Under the pieces are notes generated by a model. The model was not told the origin of the DNA, ran no database searches, and saw only the letters and a program-made list of their open reading frames with translations. From Geodermatophilaceae bacterium URHA0031 (lineage in GTDB: Bacteria > Actinomycetota > Actinomycetes > Mycobacteriales > Geodermatophilaceae), in assembly GCA_000620205.1 (NCBI GenBank), contig JHVP01000003.1:372001-436000 (forward strand): a DNA stretch of 64,000 bases. Direction: 5' to 3'. Made by a program: the position numbers and the translations under genes. Positions 1 to 8,624 of the stretch are shown piece after piece (the first letter of the stretch is position 1; the number at the start of each line of letters is the position of its first letter).

Positions 1-1553
1 CGGCGCACGTCGGCGAGCGCGGCACGCTCGAATGCCACGGCCGCCTGGTCGGCCACGGTGAGCAGGAACGCGCGCTCGTCGGAGTCGAAGGGCCGCGGAG
101 TCCGGTACGTCAGCGCGAGTGCGCCGACCAGCCGGTCGCCGACGAGCAGCGGTAGCGCAGCGATGCCCTGGGTCTGCGCGGACATGCTGCCCGCGACGGC
201 GGGATAGCGCTCGGTCACGGTCGCCTGGTCGGGCAGCCAGACCGGGCGGCGGGTGAGCGCAGCATCGGCCAGCGGCACGTCGGGCGTCAGGCGCATGGTC
301 GTGAAGTCGTCCCAGCGCCCGGGCGGGGCTCCCACGACGTCGATCGTGTGCAGCTGCCCGTCGTCGCCGAGGGTGCAGACGGCGACGAGGGAGGCGCCGA
401 GCACGTCGCGGAGCCCGGTGGTGAGGGCGGCAGCCGCCTCCGCGACCGTGCCGGCTGCCGACAGGTCCACGGTGATCTCGTGCAGCTGCCGCCGTCGGGC
501 GGCCAGCCGTTCGGCCGCCACCATCGTCGCCAGCCGCTGACCCAGGTCGGTCGCGAGCGCGACGTCGGGCTCGTCGTACCGGTCCGGCGCCTGCGCGGTG
601 AGCGTGAGCAGCCCGACGACGGCGCCGCCGATGGTCAGCGGCGCCGCCAGCCAGCTGGCGCCGCCGATCGCGCTGAGGGCGGCGAAGCCGGCCTCGTCGG
701 TCGTCGCGGCGCGGAACAGCTCCGGGGTGACCTGCGGGACGGCGAACGCGCGTCCGGCCTGCAACGCCACCGCGAACTCGTCGGGCACCCGCACCGATCC
801 CAGCGCCCGCACCCGGTCCGCCAGGCTCGTCGGGGCGACCGCCACCGGCCGGTACCGCTCGTCGTCGCCGCGCAACCACACCGCGGCCCAGTCGCCCAGG
901 TCGGGCACGAGCAGGCCGGTGACCGACGTGAGCCGTTCCTCCACGCCGGCGGGCCCGGTGAGCACCCGGCCGGCGGTGGCCAGCATCGCCGCCGCGAGCT
1001 CGCGCCGCTTGGAGTCGGTGATGTCGACGAGGACCGAGTGCATGGCGGTCGGCGTCCCACGCTCGTCCCGGGCCACGTGTGCCAGGTGCTGCAGCCACAC
1101 CCAGTGCCCGTCGGCGGCCCGCATCCGATAGGTCAGGGACAGGTCCTCGCCGTCGGCGATCGTGGCGCGCACGGCGGAGAGCACGTGGTCGGCGTCGTCC
1201 GGGTGCAGGATCCGCTGCCACAGGCCCGGCTCGTCCAGCCACTGCCGGACCGGGTAACCCAGCACCTCCTCGACCCGGGCGTTGACGAACCGGAAGCGCC
1301 ACGTCAGCGGATCGCGTTCCCACACGATCGCGTTCAGCCCGGCGACCATCGCGCGCATCCGGGCCGCGCTCGCCTCGGCGGCCCGGCGGGCCGCCTCCGC
1401 GGCGTCGACGTCCCGGCGGGCCTGCTCGACCCCGTCCCGCACATCCGCCGACTCGGCGCGAACTCCTGGTTCGCTGGCGGGACCGCTGCCGGCGGTCCCT
1501 CCCGCCGGGACGCCGCTGCTCGCCCGGGATCCGGGTGTGCGCTCTGCCGCCAC
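1..1553 (-). CDS. PAS-GAF-GAF sensory protein (C-terminus beyond window)
   Basis: The minus-strand frame stays open from the window edge to a GTG at 1553 preceded by an AGGGGG-like ribosome site, so the C-terminus is missing. Residues 1-65 are an Ala/Arg/Glu-rich, probably coiled linker. Residues about 66-190 form a PAS fold, with the PAC-type ending LVDITDSK near residue 178. GAF domains follow at about 192-338 and from about 345 to the edge. The end of the second GAF reads TVADQAAVAFERA, typical of GAF domains that feed into a PP2C phosphatase or histidine kinase. The output domain is not visible, so the enzymatic role cannot be assigned. Neighbouring PP2C, EAL and stressosome genes suggest a partner-switching or c-di-GMP role (inference). 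A later start at ATG 1358, directly at the PAS domain, is possible. Confidence 0.8.
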   Translation of the reverse strand, partial: MAAERTPGSRASSGVPAGGTAGSGPASEPGVRAESADVRDGVEQARRDVDAAEAARRAAEASAARMRAMVAGLNAIVWERDPLTWRFRFVNARVEEVLGYPVRQWLDEPGLWQRILHPDDADHVLSAVRATIADGEDLSLTYRMRAADGHWVWLQHLAHVARDERGTPTAMHSVLVDITDSKRRELAAAMLATAGRVLTGPAGVEERLTSVTGLLVPDLGDWAAVWLRGDDERYRPVAVAPTSLADRVRALGSVRVPDEFAVALQAGRAFAVPQVTPELFRAATTDEAGFAALSAIGGASWLAAPLTIGGAVVGLLTLTAQAPDRYDEPDVALATDLGQRLATMVAAERLAARRRQLHEITVDLSAAGTVAEAAAALTTGLRDVLGASLVAVCTLGDDGQLHTIDVVGAPPGRWDDFTTMRLTPDVPLADAALTRRPVWLPDQATVTERYPAVAGSMSAQTQGIAALPLLVGDRLVGALALTYRTPRPFDSDERAFLLTVADQAAVAFERAALADVR

Positions 1554-1930
1554 TGCTGGGCCCCCTGTCCGACGACCCCGCGATCGGTGCGCGAGCGACG
1601 ACAGCCGGCGCGGGGAGCTTCCGCAGGCCTGGTGGGCACGCGACCCGCGCGCCTAGACTGCGGTCACGGTCAGCAGTGGTCGTCTGAGCGGACCGCCGCG
1701 CGTGGCTCGGCTTGGTGAGGGCCTCGCGTCGGCGCGGGGTTCCTCGTGGGTGGCACTGCGGCGCTACCCCGGGCTCAGCGGACGAAAACGTGAACCGCTG
1801 GGTCGCCGTTCAGGAAGAGCCGATCGGCGTGCCGCCCGGGCCCTTCCCTCGGGTGGGCGCCTGACATCGTCGTCCCCCGATCGATCTCGTCGAAAAAGGC
1901 GCGGGAAACCCTTCGGTGACGGAGGCCCGG
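1554..1930. other. divergent intergenic region
   Basis: This 377-bp gap separates two divergent sensory genes and must hold both promoters. It has a short A-rich stretch about 40 bp before the rightward gene. No convincing -35/-10 pair, RNA gene or extra coding frame was recognised. Confidence 0.4.
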
Positions 1931-4015
1931 ATGAGACGCCTGCCCGCGCCGTGGCCGCTGCTCCTCGGCGTCGCCGGCGGCTACGCCGCCGGCTCCCTGA
2001 CGTCCTTCCTGCTGTTCGAGTCCTCGAGCACGGGCGCCGTCCTGTTCCTCCCGGCCGGGGTGACGCTCGCCGCGCTGGTGCTCAGCGACCGGCGGTGGTG
2101 GCCCTGGGTGCTGGCCACGGCGGCACTCGTCGAGGTGGTCATCGACCGGGCCCAGGGCATCGGCCCGCTGGCGGTCTGGGCGTTCGCGCTCGCCAACACC
2201 GTCGAGCCCCTCGTCGGCGCCACCCTGCTGCGCAGGTACGCCCCTGCCCTGGACCTGAGCCGGCGCCGGGATCTCGGCGTCTTCCTCCTCTGCGGGGTGC
2301 TGGCCGGCCCCTTGGTGGGCGCGGTGATCGGCTCGATCACCATCAACCTCTCGCAGGGCCCGGCCGTGCTGGACGGCCTGCTCCCGTTCTGGGCCGGTGA
2401 CGGGCTCGGCGTGCTGGTCGTGGCCGGTGCCCTGCTGACCTGGCAGCTGGACCGCGGCCGGCCCGGTGCGCCCGGTCCGGTCCTGCGCGCGCTGCTCCTG
2501 CTGCTGACCGCGGCGGTGACGGCGGCCGTCTTCTCCCCCGACGTCGTCCCGCTGGCGTACCTGGCCCTGCTGTGGCTGTTCGGGCTGGCATTCTGGGGCG
2601 GGGTCGCCGTCGTCACCGAGGCCGGCCTGGTGGTCGCGGTCACCGCCAACGTGATGACCGTGCTGGGACACGGGCCGTGGGCTCCGCTCAGCGGCACACC
2701 GCGGATGGAGGCCGCCGCCCTGCAGCTGTTCATCGCCGTAGCCGTCCTCGGCGCCTGGCTGCTGGCCGTGGAGGTCAGCGAGCGCGAGCGCGCCCGGTCG
2801 GTGTCCCGGCAGGAGGTCGCCGCCCGGCGCCGGGTGGAGGCGCTGCAGGAGGTGACCGCGGGGCTGGCGACCGCGGCGACCACCGACGCCGTCGCCGCGG
2901 TGCTGATCCGGTCCGGGATCGGCCTGCTGGCCCCGTCCGGGTCCGTCGCGGTCACCACCCCGGAGGGCGGGCTCCGGGTCTGGCGGACGTCGGGATCGGC
3001 GCCGGCCGACCTGTCGATGGACGACCCGTCGCCCCTCGCGGCCGCCGCCCGGCGGCACGCCCCCGTCCGGTCCTGGTCCCCCATCGCGCTCGCGGTACCG
3101 GCCAGGACCGCCGGCACGACGTTCGGGGCACTGGAGTTCCGGTTCACCGACGAGAGCGCCATCGACGCCCAGGTCACCGCGATGGCGCGCACGCTGGCCG
3201 AGCTCATGGCGCCCGCGCTGCACCGGGCCCGGCTGTACGAGGAGGAACGCGCCGCGGCCCACCAGCTCCAGCGGGCCCTGCTGCCGGTCGTGCCCGAGCG
3301 GCTGCCCGGGGTGGAGCTGGCCGGCTGCTACCGGCCCGCCGACGAGCACCACGACGTCGGTGGTGACTGGTACGACGCCTTCGCCCTGCCCGGCGGCCGA
3401 GTCGGGTTCGCCGTCGGCGACGTCGTCGGCCACGACCTGCGCGCCGCGGCCGCGATGGGGCAGCTGCACTCGGCGCTGAGCGTCCTGGCCGCCGCGCACG
3501 CGGACGGACCGGCCGCCGTCCTCGACGCGCTCGACCGGCTGTCGTCAGGCATCCCGGGCGCGGGGCTGACCACGATCGGGTACGGCGAGTTCGACCCGGC
3601 CACCTGCCGGCTGTCCTACGCCTGCGCGGGCCATCCCCCGCCGCTGCTGGTCACCGACCACCACGCCGAGTACCTCACCGGTGGGCGGTCCCGCCCGCTC
3701 GGCGCCGCAGCCGGGCCGCGTCCGGAGGCCGTGGTCGACGTGCTCCCCGGTTCCATGCTGCTCTGGTACTCCGACGGGCTGGTCGAGCGCCGGGACGCCG
3801 ACCTCGACGTCGGCCTGGACCAGCTGGCATCGGTCGCCTCCGGCCTCGACGGCGCGTCCTCGCGGTCCTGGTGCACGGCCGTCATGGCGGAGCTGACCAG
3901 CGGTCAGCGGCTGCTCGACGACGTGGTGCTCGTCTGCCTTCGGCTGCAGCCCCATCCGGCCCCCTCCCTCGCCGGCCCCCTCCTGACGCGGCCGACGGCC
4001 CGCGGAGGTCAGTGA
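1931..4015 (+). CDS. MASE1-GAF-PP2C (RsbU/SpoIIE-type) serine phosphatase
   Basis: Membrane-bound protein phosphatase of 694 aa. Residues about 8-275 form a multi-helix MASE1 sensor, followed by a charged linker (SERERARSVSR), a GAF domain at about 300-430 and a SpoIIE-type PP2C domain at about 450-680. The PP2C metal residues are present: DVGGDWYD near 475, GDVVGHD near 497, YSDGLVERR near 612 and DDVVLVC near 662. Such enzymes dephosphorylate STAS-domain anti-anti-sigma factors. The likely target is a stressosome or anti-anti-sigma protein (inference; the 5.9-8.5 kb operon lacks its own PP2C domain). ATG 1931 has GGAGG five bases upstream. A GTG five codons earlier overlaps that site and is less likely. 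The 3' end overlaps the convergent EAL gene by 7 bases. Confidence 0.93.
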   Translation: MRRLPAPWPLLLGVAGGYAAGSLTSFLLFESSSTGAVLFLPAGVTLAALVLSDRRWWPWVLATAALVEVVIDRAQGIGPLAVWAFALANTVEPLVGATLLRRYAPALDLSRRRDLGVFLLCGVLAGPLVGAVIGSITINLSQGPAVLDGLLPFWAGDGLGVLVVAGALLTWQLDRGRPGAPGPVLRALLLLLTAAVTAAVFSPDVVPLAYLALLWLFGLAFWGGVAVVTEAGLVVAVTANVMTVLGHGPWAPLSGTPRMEAAALQLFIAVAVLGAWLLAVEVSERERARSVSRQEVAARRRVEALQEVTAGLATAATTDAVAAVLIRSGIGLLAPSGSVAVTTPEGGLRVWRTSGSAPADLSMDDPSPLAAAARRHAPVRSWSPIALAVPARTAGTTFGALEFRFTDESAIDAQVTAMARTLAELMAPALHRARLYEEERAAAHQLQRALLPVVPERLPGVELAGCYRPADEHHDVGGDWYDAFALPGGRVGFAVGDVVGHDLRAAAAMGQLHSALSVLAAAHADGPAAVLDALDRLSSGIPGAGLTTIGYGEFDPATCRLSYACAGHPPPLLVTDHHAEYLTGGRSRPLGAAAGPRPEAVVDVLPGSMLLWYSDGLVERRDADLDVGLDQLASVASGLDGASSRSWCTAVMAELTSGQRLLDDVVLVCLRLQPHPAPSLAGPLLTRPTARGGQ

Positions 4016-5250
4016 CCGGTCGCGAGCGCTGGCGCCGCCTCCACCGGCGTCCGGGCGACCGGGATGGCCGGGGCCGGCCGGTCGGTCGCCGGTGGGTCGA
4101 CCGGTGCCGGGCGGCCGAAGAACCACCCCTGCCCGAGGTCGACGCCCAGGCCCTGGAGCACCTCGGCCTCGGCGGCGGTCTCGACGCCCTCCGCGACCAC
4201 GGTGGCCCCGCCACCGTGGCCGAACTCGACCAGGGAGCTCACGAGCCGGGTGAGCACCGGGTCGGTGTCGACCCCGGAGACGATGCTGCGGTCCATCTTG
4301 AGCACGTCCGGTGCGGTGACGACGATGTGCCGGAGCGAGGAGAAGCCGGCGCCGACGTCGTCGATGGCCAGCCGCATCCCGCGGGCGCGGAACGGGGCCA
4401 GGGCCGCGGCCAGGGCGTCGTAGTCCTCCACCGGGTCGTGCTCGGACAGCTCGAGCAGCACGCGCTCCAGCGGCAGCCGCTCCATCAGCGCGGCGAACTC
4501 CGGCAGCAGCAGCGTCGCGGGTGAGATGTTCATGGCCACGTAGCCCTCGACCGCGGTCAGGTGCTCGGCGGCCCGGCTCAGCGCGATCAGCTCCAGCTCG
4601 TGCCCGAGGCCCACGCTGTGCGCCTCGGCGAAGCACACGTCCGGCGCCTTGCCCCACGCCGCCGGGAAGCGGCTCAGCGCCTCGGACCCGACGCGGAGAC
4701 CGGTGACCAGGTCCACGATGGGCTGCAGCACGACGAGCGGGCCGCCCCCGGCCAGGACCGGCTCCAGCCGTTCCAGCAGCTCACGCCGGCGCTCCTGCTC
4801 CCGCACGCCCGGCTCGATGATCACCGCGGCGGCGGACGCCAGGACGGTCATCAGCGACTTGTCGCGCTTGGTGAGCCCCTTGTCCGTGGTGAGGCCGGCG
4901 GCGCAGAAGGTGCCGTAGAGCTCGCCGTCGCTGAGCACCACGGGGACCGACACGTAGCTGCGGATCCTGGGCAGCCGGGCGGCGGGCAGCGCCATCGCCC
5001 TCGGGTGCTGCCGGACGTCGGGGATGACCGCAGGCAGGTCGCCGTCCAGGATGGCCTGGCAGAAGGACGTCTCCTGACGCTGCTGGTTGCCCTCCTGGAA
5101 CAGGAAGGGCACGGAGGACTCGACGACCTCCAGGTGCTGGGTCGTGCCGTCCATCCGGCTCAGGAAGGCCACGGACAGCTGCAGCGACTCCTTCGCCGTC
5201 CGCAGCAGCTCGGCGACCTGCTGATCGGCGTCCGATCGTCGTCTCTTCAT
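4009..5250 (-). CDS. GAF-EAL cyclic-di-GMP phosphodiesterase
   Basis: Cytoplasmic protein of 413 aa that should hydrolyse c-di-GMP to pGpG. An N-terminal GAF domain (about 20-165) is followed by an EAL domain (about 175-400). The catalytic set is retained: E in SEALSRF, N in MNISPA, E in LLELSEHD, the Asp pair in AIDDVGAGFSSL, K in LKMDRS, E in VAEGVET and Q in GQGWFFGRP. Activity is therefore expected. The ATG at 5250 follows GGAGGGACCC, an ideal ribosome site. The reading frame continues upstream but that extension has no site and low-complexity content. The GAF domain probably senses a small ligand or redox state; which one cannot be told from sequence. Confidence 0.92.
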   Translation of the reverse strand: MKRRRSDADQQVAELLRTAKESLQLSVAFLSRMDGTTQHLEVVESSVPFLFQEGNQQRQETSFCQAILDGDLPAVIPDVRQHPRAMALPAARLPRIRSYVSVPVVLSDGELYGTFCAAGLTTDKGLTKRDKSLMTVLASAAAVIIEPGVREQERRRELLERLEPVLAGGGPLVVLQPIVDLVTGLRVGSEALSRFPAAWGKAPDVCFAEAHSVGLGHELELIALSRAAEHLTAVEGYVAMNISPATLLLPEFAALMERLPLERVLLELSEHDPVEDYDALAAALAPFRARGMRLAIDDVGAGFSSLRHIVVTAPDVLKMDRSIVSGVDTDPVLTRLVSSLVEFGHGGGATVVAEGVETAAEAEVLQGLGVDLGQGWFFGRPAPVDPPATDRPAPAIPVARTPVEAAPALATGH

Positions 5251-5873
5251 GGGTCCCTCCGTCGTGGCGCGTGCCCACGACATCGACCGGTCCCGGCGGT
5301 TGCTGGAGCACCTCACCCTGACGGGTCGGTCGCCCGCGCACGACGTGCGACGACGCCCGCCGGGAGCGCACCCCGGCGAGAGTTGCCCCGGTTCAGCGGA
5401 TCTGCACGGGTTCTCCGTGCTCGGGCCGCACGGGGCCGGCACCGGTGACACGTCCTGGTGCCGCGACATGACGCGGACCACGGCGCGGGTCTGGAGACCT
5501 CCCGACCCACACCGGGCCCGTCGGCTCCGACGGGAACAGGACGCACTCCGCGGTCACGCATGACGCGAGACCGGTGCCGTGTCCCCGACCGGCGTGCAGG
5601 GGCGGACCAGGTCGGGGCGGCGGTCCCCCCTGCGACGGCCGCGCCGCGCCGCGTCATCCCGCACCACCGGCGGGGTCTTCAGGAGTGCAGGGGCCAGGAG
5701 ACGGTGACCAGCCGAACGTGGCGGTGCCGCTCGACCGGCCACCGAGGGACCAAGCCGCCACCGCCCCCCGGGGCGGCGGCGGGGGGCGGCTCCCTGACCC
5801 CGACCGCTCCTCGAACGCCACGTGCCCCCTCCCCCCGTTGGGGGGCACGTGGCCCCCTCAGCCGCCGGCCTGC
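5251..5873. other. 623-bp intergenic region without a supported gene
   Basis: Several overlapping open frames occur on both strands, but none has a ribosome site or recognisable protein, and the stretch near 5760-5790 is low-complexity C/G. The only clear structure is the hairpin at 5817-5853. The promoter of the EAL gene must lie near 5250-5400, but no consensus was identified. Confidence 0.5.
5817..5853 (-). terminator. strong hairpin after the stressosome operon
   Basis: Perfect 13-bp inverted repeat (GCCACGTGCCCCC and its complement) with an 11-base loop. It begins 21 bases past the stop codon of the last gene of the minus-strand operon. It has no U-tract, as is common for actinobacterial terminators. 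Confidence 0.7.
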
Positions 5874-6161
5874 TCACCCGTCGGCGCGGAAGCCCCGCTG
5901 CACCATGTCGTAGCTGGACACCACCTCGAGCAGGAAGTCCGAGGCGGCAGCGGCCACCGCTGGCACCTCGTCGGACGGGGTGTCCTGCAGGACCTCGATC
6001 AGCACGTCGTGGTGCACCTGCACCAGCTGCAGCAGACCCAGCCCGGCCTCCAGCCCGGCCCGCCCGATCTCGTAGCCGGCGTGCAGGGCCGCCTCCTCTC
6101 GCCGGCCCAGGTAGCGCAGGAACGCCGCCCGGTAGCTGCGCCGGACGCCGTCAGCGGTCAC
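5874..6161 (-). CDS. stand-alone RsbU N-terminal (kinase-binding) domain protein
   Basis: A 95-aa protein that looks like the N-terminal helical domain of the RsbU phosphatase, the part that binds the RsbT switch kinase. It has the pattern RRSYRAAFLRYLGRREEAAL, then AGYEIGRAGLEAGLGLLQ, then a VHHDVL helix. In Bacillus this domain is fused to a PP2C phosphatase; here the protein ends after the domain. It is the last gene of the stressosome operon, and its GTG start overlaps the end of the rsbS-like gene by 11 bases, suggesting translational coupling. It probably binds the RsbT-like domain encoded at 7454-8542 (inference). The frame is open upstream, but that extension lies inside rsbS. Confidence 0.75.
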   Translation of the reverse strand: MTADGVRRSYRAAFLRYLGRREEAALHAGYEIGRAGLEAGLGLLQLVQVHHDVLIEVLQDTPSDEVPAVAAAASDFLLEVVSSYDMVQRGFRADG

Positions 6162-6543
6162 GTCGTCCGTCCGCGGCCCCGGCCAGCCGACCGTCGACCC
6201 GCGCCAGCCCCTCTTCCAGGTCGAGCGCGGTCTCCAGCACCCCGGTGCGCAGCCCGAGCCGGACCATCGCGATGGCGACCTCGGGTTGGATGCCGACGAC
6301 GACCGTGGCCGCGCCGCGCAGCCGGGCCATCTCACCGATGTCCCGCAACGTGCTGGTGGCGAAGGAGTCCAGCACGTCGAGCGCGGCGACGTCGATGACC
6401 ACGCCGCGAGCGCGGTCCCGGCCGATCGTCTCGACGAGGTCCTGCTGGAAGCGGAGCAGCTGCGAGTCGTCCAGCGCGGTGTGGATCGAGGCGATCAGGC
6501 AGGAACCCTGGCGGAGGATGGAGAACAGCCGCGGCCCCGGCAT
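6151..6543 (-). CDS. rsbS: RsbS-like single-domain STAS antagonist
   Basis: A 130-aa STAS protein equivalent to the stressosome scaffold RsbS. The phospho-acceptor region reads LDVLDSFATSTL, placing a serine at about residue 60 in the D-S-F context used by RsbS (Ser59 in Bacillus). The phosphorylation site is therefore kept. The ATG at 6543 shares its A with the TGA of rsbR (TGATG). A GTG one codon earlier is equally possible. It should form the stressosome core with RsbR and be phosphorylated by an RsbT-type kinase. Confidence 0.85.
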   Translation of the reverse strand: MPGPRLFSILRQGSCLIASIHTALDDSQLLRFQQDLVETIGRDRARGVVIDVAALDVLDSFATSTLRDIGEMARLRGAATVVVGIQPEVAIAMVRLGLRTGVLETALDLEEGLARVDGRLAGAADGRRDR

Positions 6544-7457
6544 CACGGCCCGGCCGCCTCGCTGTCCCGGGTCACGCTGAAGCCGAGCAGGCGCTCCGCC
6601 TCTTCCAGACCGCCCTGCAGGTCACCGATGGTGTCCATCCTGCTCAGGTCCACCCCGATGGTGACCAGCGTCTGGGCGATCTCCGGCGAGAGCCCGGTGA
6701 TGATCACGCTCGCCCCCATGAGCCGGGACGCGTCGACCGTCTGGACCAGGTGGTTGGCCACGGCCTCGTCGACGTCGGGCACACCGGTGATGTCGATGAC
6801 CACGACCCTGGCCCGGTGCGCGCGGATGCCGCTGAGCAGCTGCTCGGTCAGCTGCCGGGCCCGCTCCGTGTCGAGCACGCCGATGATCGGGAGGATCAAC
6901 AGCCGCTCGCGCACCCGGAGCACCGGCGTCGACAGCTCCCGGATGGAGTCCTGCTGCTGCCGGATGACCCGTTCCCGCTCGTCGACGAAGCTGACCGCCA
7001 CGGTGTTGGCGATCCGGTTGGCGGCGGGCTCGTAGGCGTCCAGCACCCGGTTGAGCAGCGGCAGGTCGCGCTGGTACTTCTCGAACAGCGACCGGGCGAG
7101 CACGTCGCGCAGCAGGAGGACGATCCCCACGACCTCCTGGGTCTCGACCCCGCGGGGGATGATCCGCTCGGAGAGGTCCCGCGCGTAGTCCCGCAGCGCC
7201 CCGACGCTGCCGGTCTCCAGCACCTCGACGTAGTTGTCGTAGACCGACGTCGTCTCCGCGGCCATCTCCTGGCTGGTCATGGCCTGCAGCAGGTGTGCCC
7301 CCTGGATCCGGCTCACCCACTGCTGGCGGAGCCGGTTGCGGTGCTCGCGCAGGTGGGACACGAGCTGGGGCAGGAGTTCGTCGTCGTCGGTCTGCCGACC
7401 CTGGTCCGTCGCTCCGCCGAACGTCACGCCGGCCACCTCGTCGTCCTCGTCGTTCAT
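6543..7457 (-). CDS. rsbR: RsbR-like stressosome sensor (N-terminal globin-like + STAS)
   Basis: A 304-aa protein with an N-terminal helical sensor region (about 25-170), a linker helix and a C-terminal STAS domain (about 185-295). The STAS part matches RsbR closely: VVVIDITGVPDVDEAVANHL, then ASVIITGLSPEIAQTLV. At the position where Bacillus RsbR carries the phosphorylated Thr171 (VDT) this protein has Glu (VDE). The second threonine, in EIAQT, is kept. The ATG at 7457 has GGGAGG upstream and overlaps the stop of the sigma-kinase fusion gene by four bases (ATGA). It is the second gene of the operon and would sequester the kinase domain of the first gene's product in unstressed cells (inference). 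Confidence 0.88.
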   Translation of the reverse strand: MNDEDDEVAGVTFGGATDQGRQTDDDELLPQLVSHLREHRNRLRQQWVSRIQGAHLLQAMTSQEMAAETTSVYDNYVEVLETGSVGALRDYARDLSERIIPRGVETQEVVGIVLLLRDVLARSLFEKYQRDLPLLNRVLDAYEPAANRIANTVAVSFVDERERVIRQQQDSIRELSTPVLRVRERLLILPIIGVLDTERARQLTEQLLSGIRAHRARVVVIDITGVPDVDEAVANHLVQTVDASRLMGASVIITGLSPEIAQTLVTIGVDLSRMDTIGDLQGGLEEAERLLGFSVTRDSEAAGP

Positions 7458-8542
7458 CCGGCCTCCCGCCACTTCGTCATGGTCACCGTGGTGCCGCGTC
7501 CCGGCTCGGAGGCGACGGCGAACTCGTCCATCAACCGCCGAGCACCCGGCAGCCCCAGCCCCAGCCCGCGGTAGGTGCTGTAGCCCTCGCGCAGAGCTTC
7601 CTGCACGTCGGGGATGCCGGGCCCGGAGTCCCGCGCGGTGATCCTGATCCCCCGGCGCGGTGAGTCCAGCAGCTCCACCAGCACCTCGCCCGCGTCGGCG
7701 AAGCGCACGATGTTGCGCACGATCTCGGAGACCGCCGTCGCGACCTCGGTGAGGTCGGTGGACGCGAACCCGAGCCGGGCGGCCAGCTCGCGCGCTGCCT
7801 GCCGCGCCGCCACCACGTCGGCATCGACGCGGACGGCGACCCGCACCTCGTCGTCCCGGCTGCGCCCACGACCCATCAGCGGCTCGCTGAGCCGGGCGCA
7901 CAGCTCGCACTCCAGGAGGTGGCGGGCCGCGTCCACCTCGCGCTGCCGCCGACGATCACCGCTGGAGAGGGCCAGCAGCACCGGGCGGCACCGTTCGGTC
8001 GGCGGTTCGACCCGGTCGGCGGCGAGCAGGTACTCCACGCGCAATCGGGCCCGCGTGCGGTTGAGCTGAGCGGCCACCGCACCGGCGGTGGAGCCGAGCT
8101 CGGCGGCGAGCGAGTGGGTGTCCTGACCGGAGACCTCGTGGGCGAGGAGCGTGTCCCGCTCCCGTTCGGACAACCGGGTGAGCGCCTCGGCCATCGCGTG
8201 CCGGTCCTCCTGCGCGAGGACGTCCTCGTCCGGTAGCTCCGGTGGGCGCAGGTCGACGACCCGATGCTGGTGCCGGCGCTGCCTGTCCTGGTCCCGCCAC
8301 ATCGTGGCCACCACGTTCCGCGCGGTCACGATCGCGTAGGGCTCGACCATGCCCGGCTCGATCCGCTCGACGGCCGCGAGCACCCGGGCCAGCGTCTCCT
8401 GCACCAGGTCGTCGGCGGTGGCCCGGTCGGGTACCCGGGCCGCGACGATGCGCCGGACGATCGGGATCAACGCCGCGACGTCGAGAGGTCCGCGGCGTTC
8501 AGGAGGAGGTCCCGCAGGTGCCGGGGCCGGCATGCCGGGCAC
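7454..8542 (-). CDS. ECF sigma factor fused to zinc motif and RsbT-like serine kinase
   Basis: A 362-aa protein in one uninterrupted frame. Residues about 21-93 are sigma region 2 (DLVQETLARVLAAV, VTARNVVATMWR) and about 113-172 are sigma region 4 (LTRLSERERDTLLAHEVSG, then an HTH ending NRTRARLR). H208-C212-C215 gives the HxxxCxxC of zinc-binding anti-sigma factors. About 225-362 is a GHKL ATPase of the RsbT/RsbW type: N-box SEIVRNIVRFAD near 270, DSGPGIPD near 303 and GLGLGLPGARRL near 325. ECF sigma factors are normally separate from such kinases. The gene heads an operon with rsbR, rsbS and an RsbU N-terminal domain, so the kinase domain probably answers to the stressosome. An alternative start is ATG 8533. 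Confidence 0.88.
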   Translation of the reverse strand: MPGMPAPAPAGPPPERRGPLDVAALIPIVRRIVAARVPDRATADDLVQETLARVLAAVERIEPGMVEPYAIVTARNVVATMWRDQDRQRRHQHRVVDLRPPELPDEDVLAQEDRHAMAEALTRLSERERDTLLAHEVSGQDTHSLAAELGSTAGAVAAQLNRTRARLRVEYLLAADRVEPPTERCRPVLLALSSGDRRRQREVDAARHLLECELCARLSEPLMGRGRSRDDEVRVAVRVDADVVAARQAARELAARLGFASTDLTEVATAVSEIVRNIVRFADAGEVLVELLDSPRRGIRITARDSGPGIPDVQEALREGYSTYRGLGLGLPGARRLMDEFAVASEPGRGTTVTMTKWREAG

Positions 8543-8624
8543 GCTACCGCCGTCCCGGCGATCCGCACGTGCGCCGTCGTCCCGCCGGACGGCGGTCAGC
8601 GGTGGCCTCCCCGGGTGCGGCGGC

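Noticed and set aside
348-1718. A 456-codon plus-strand open frame
   Set aside because: The opposite strand carries clear PAS and GAF domains through the same region.
1775-3499. A 574-codon minus-strand open frame
   Set aside because: Antisense to the MASE1-GAF-PP2C gene; composition is typical of a shadow frame.
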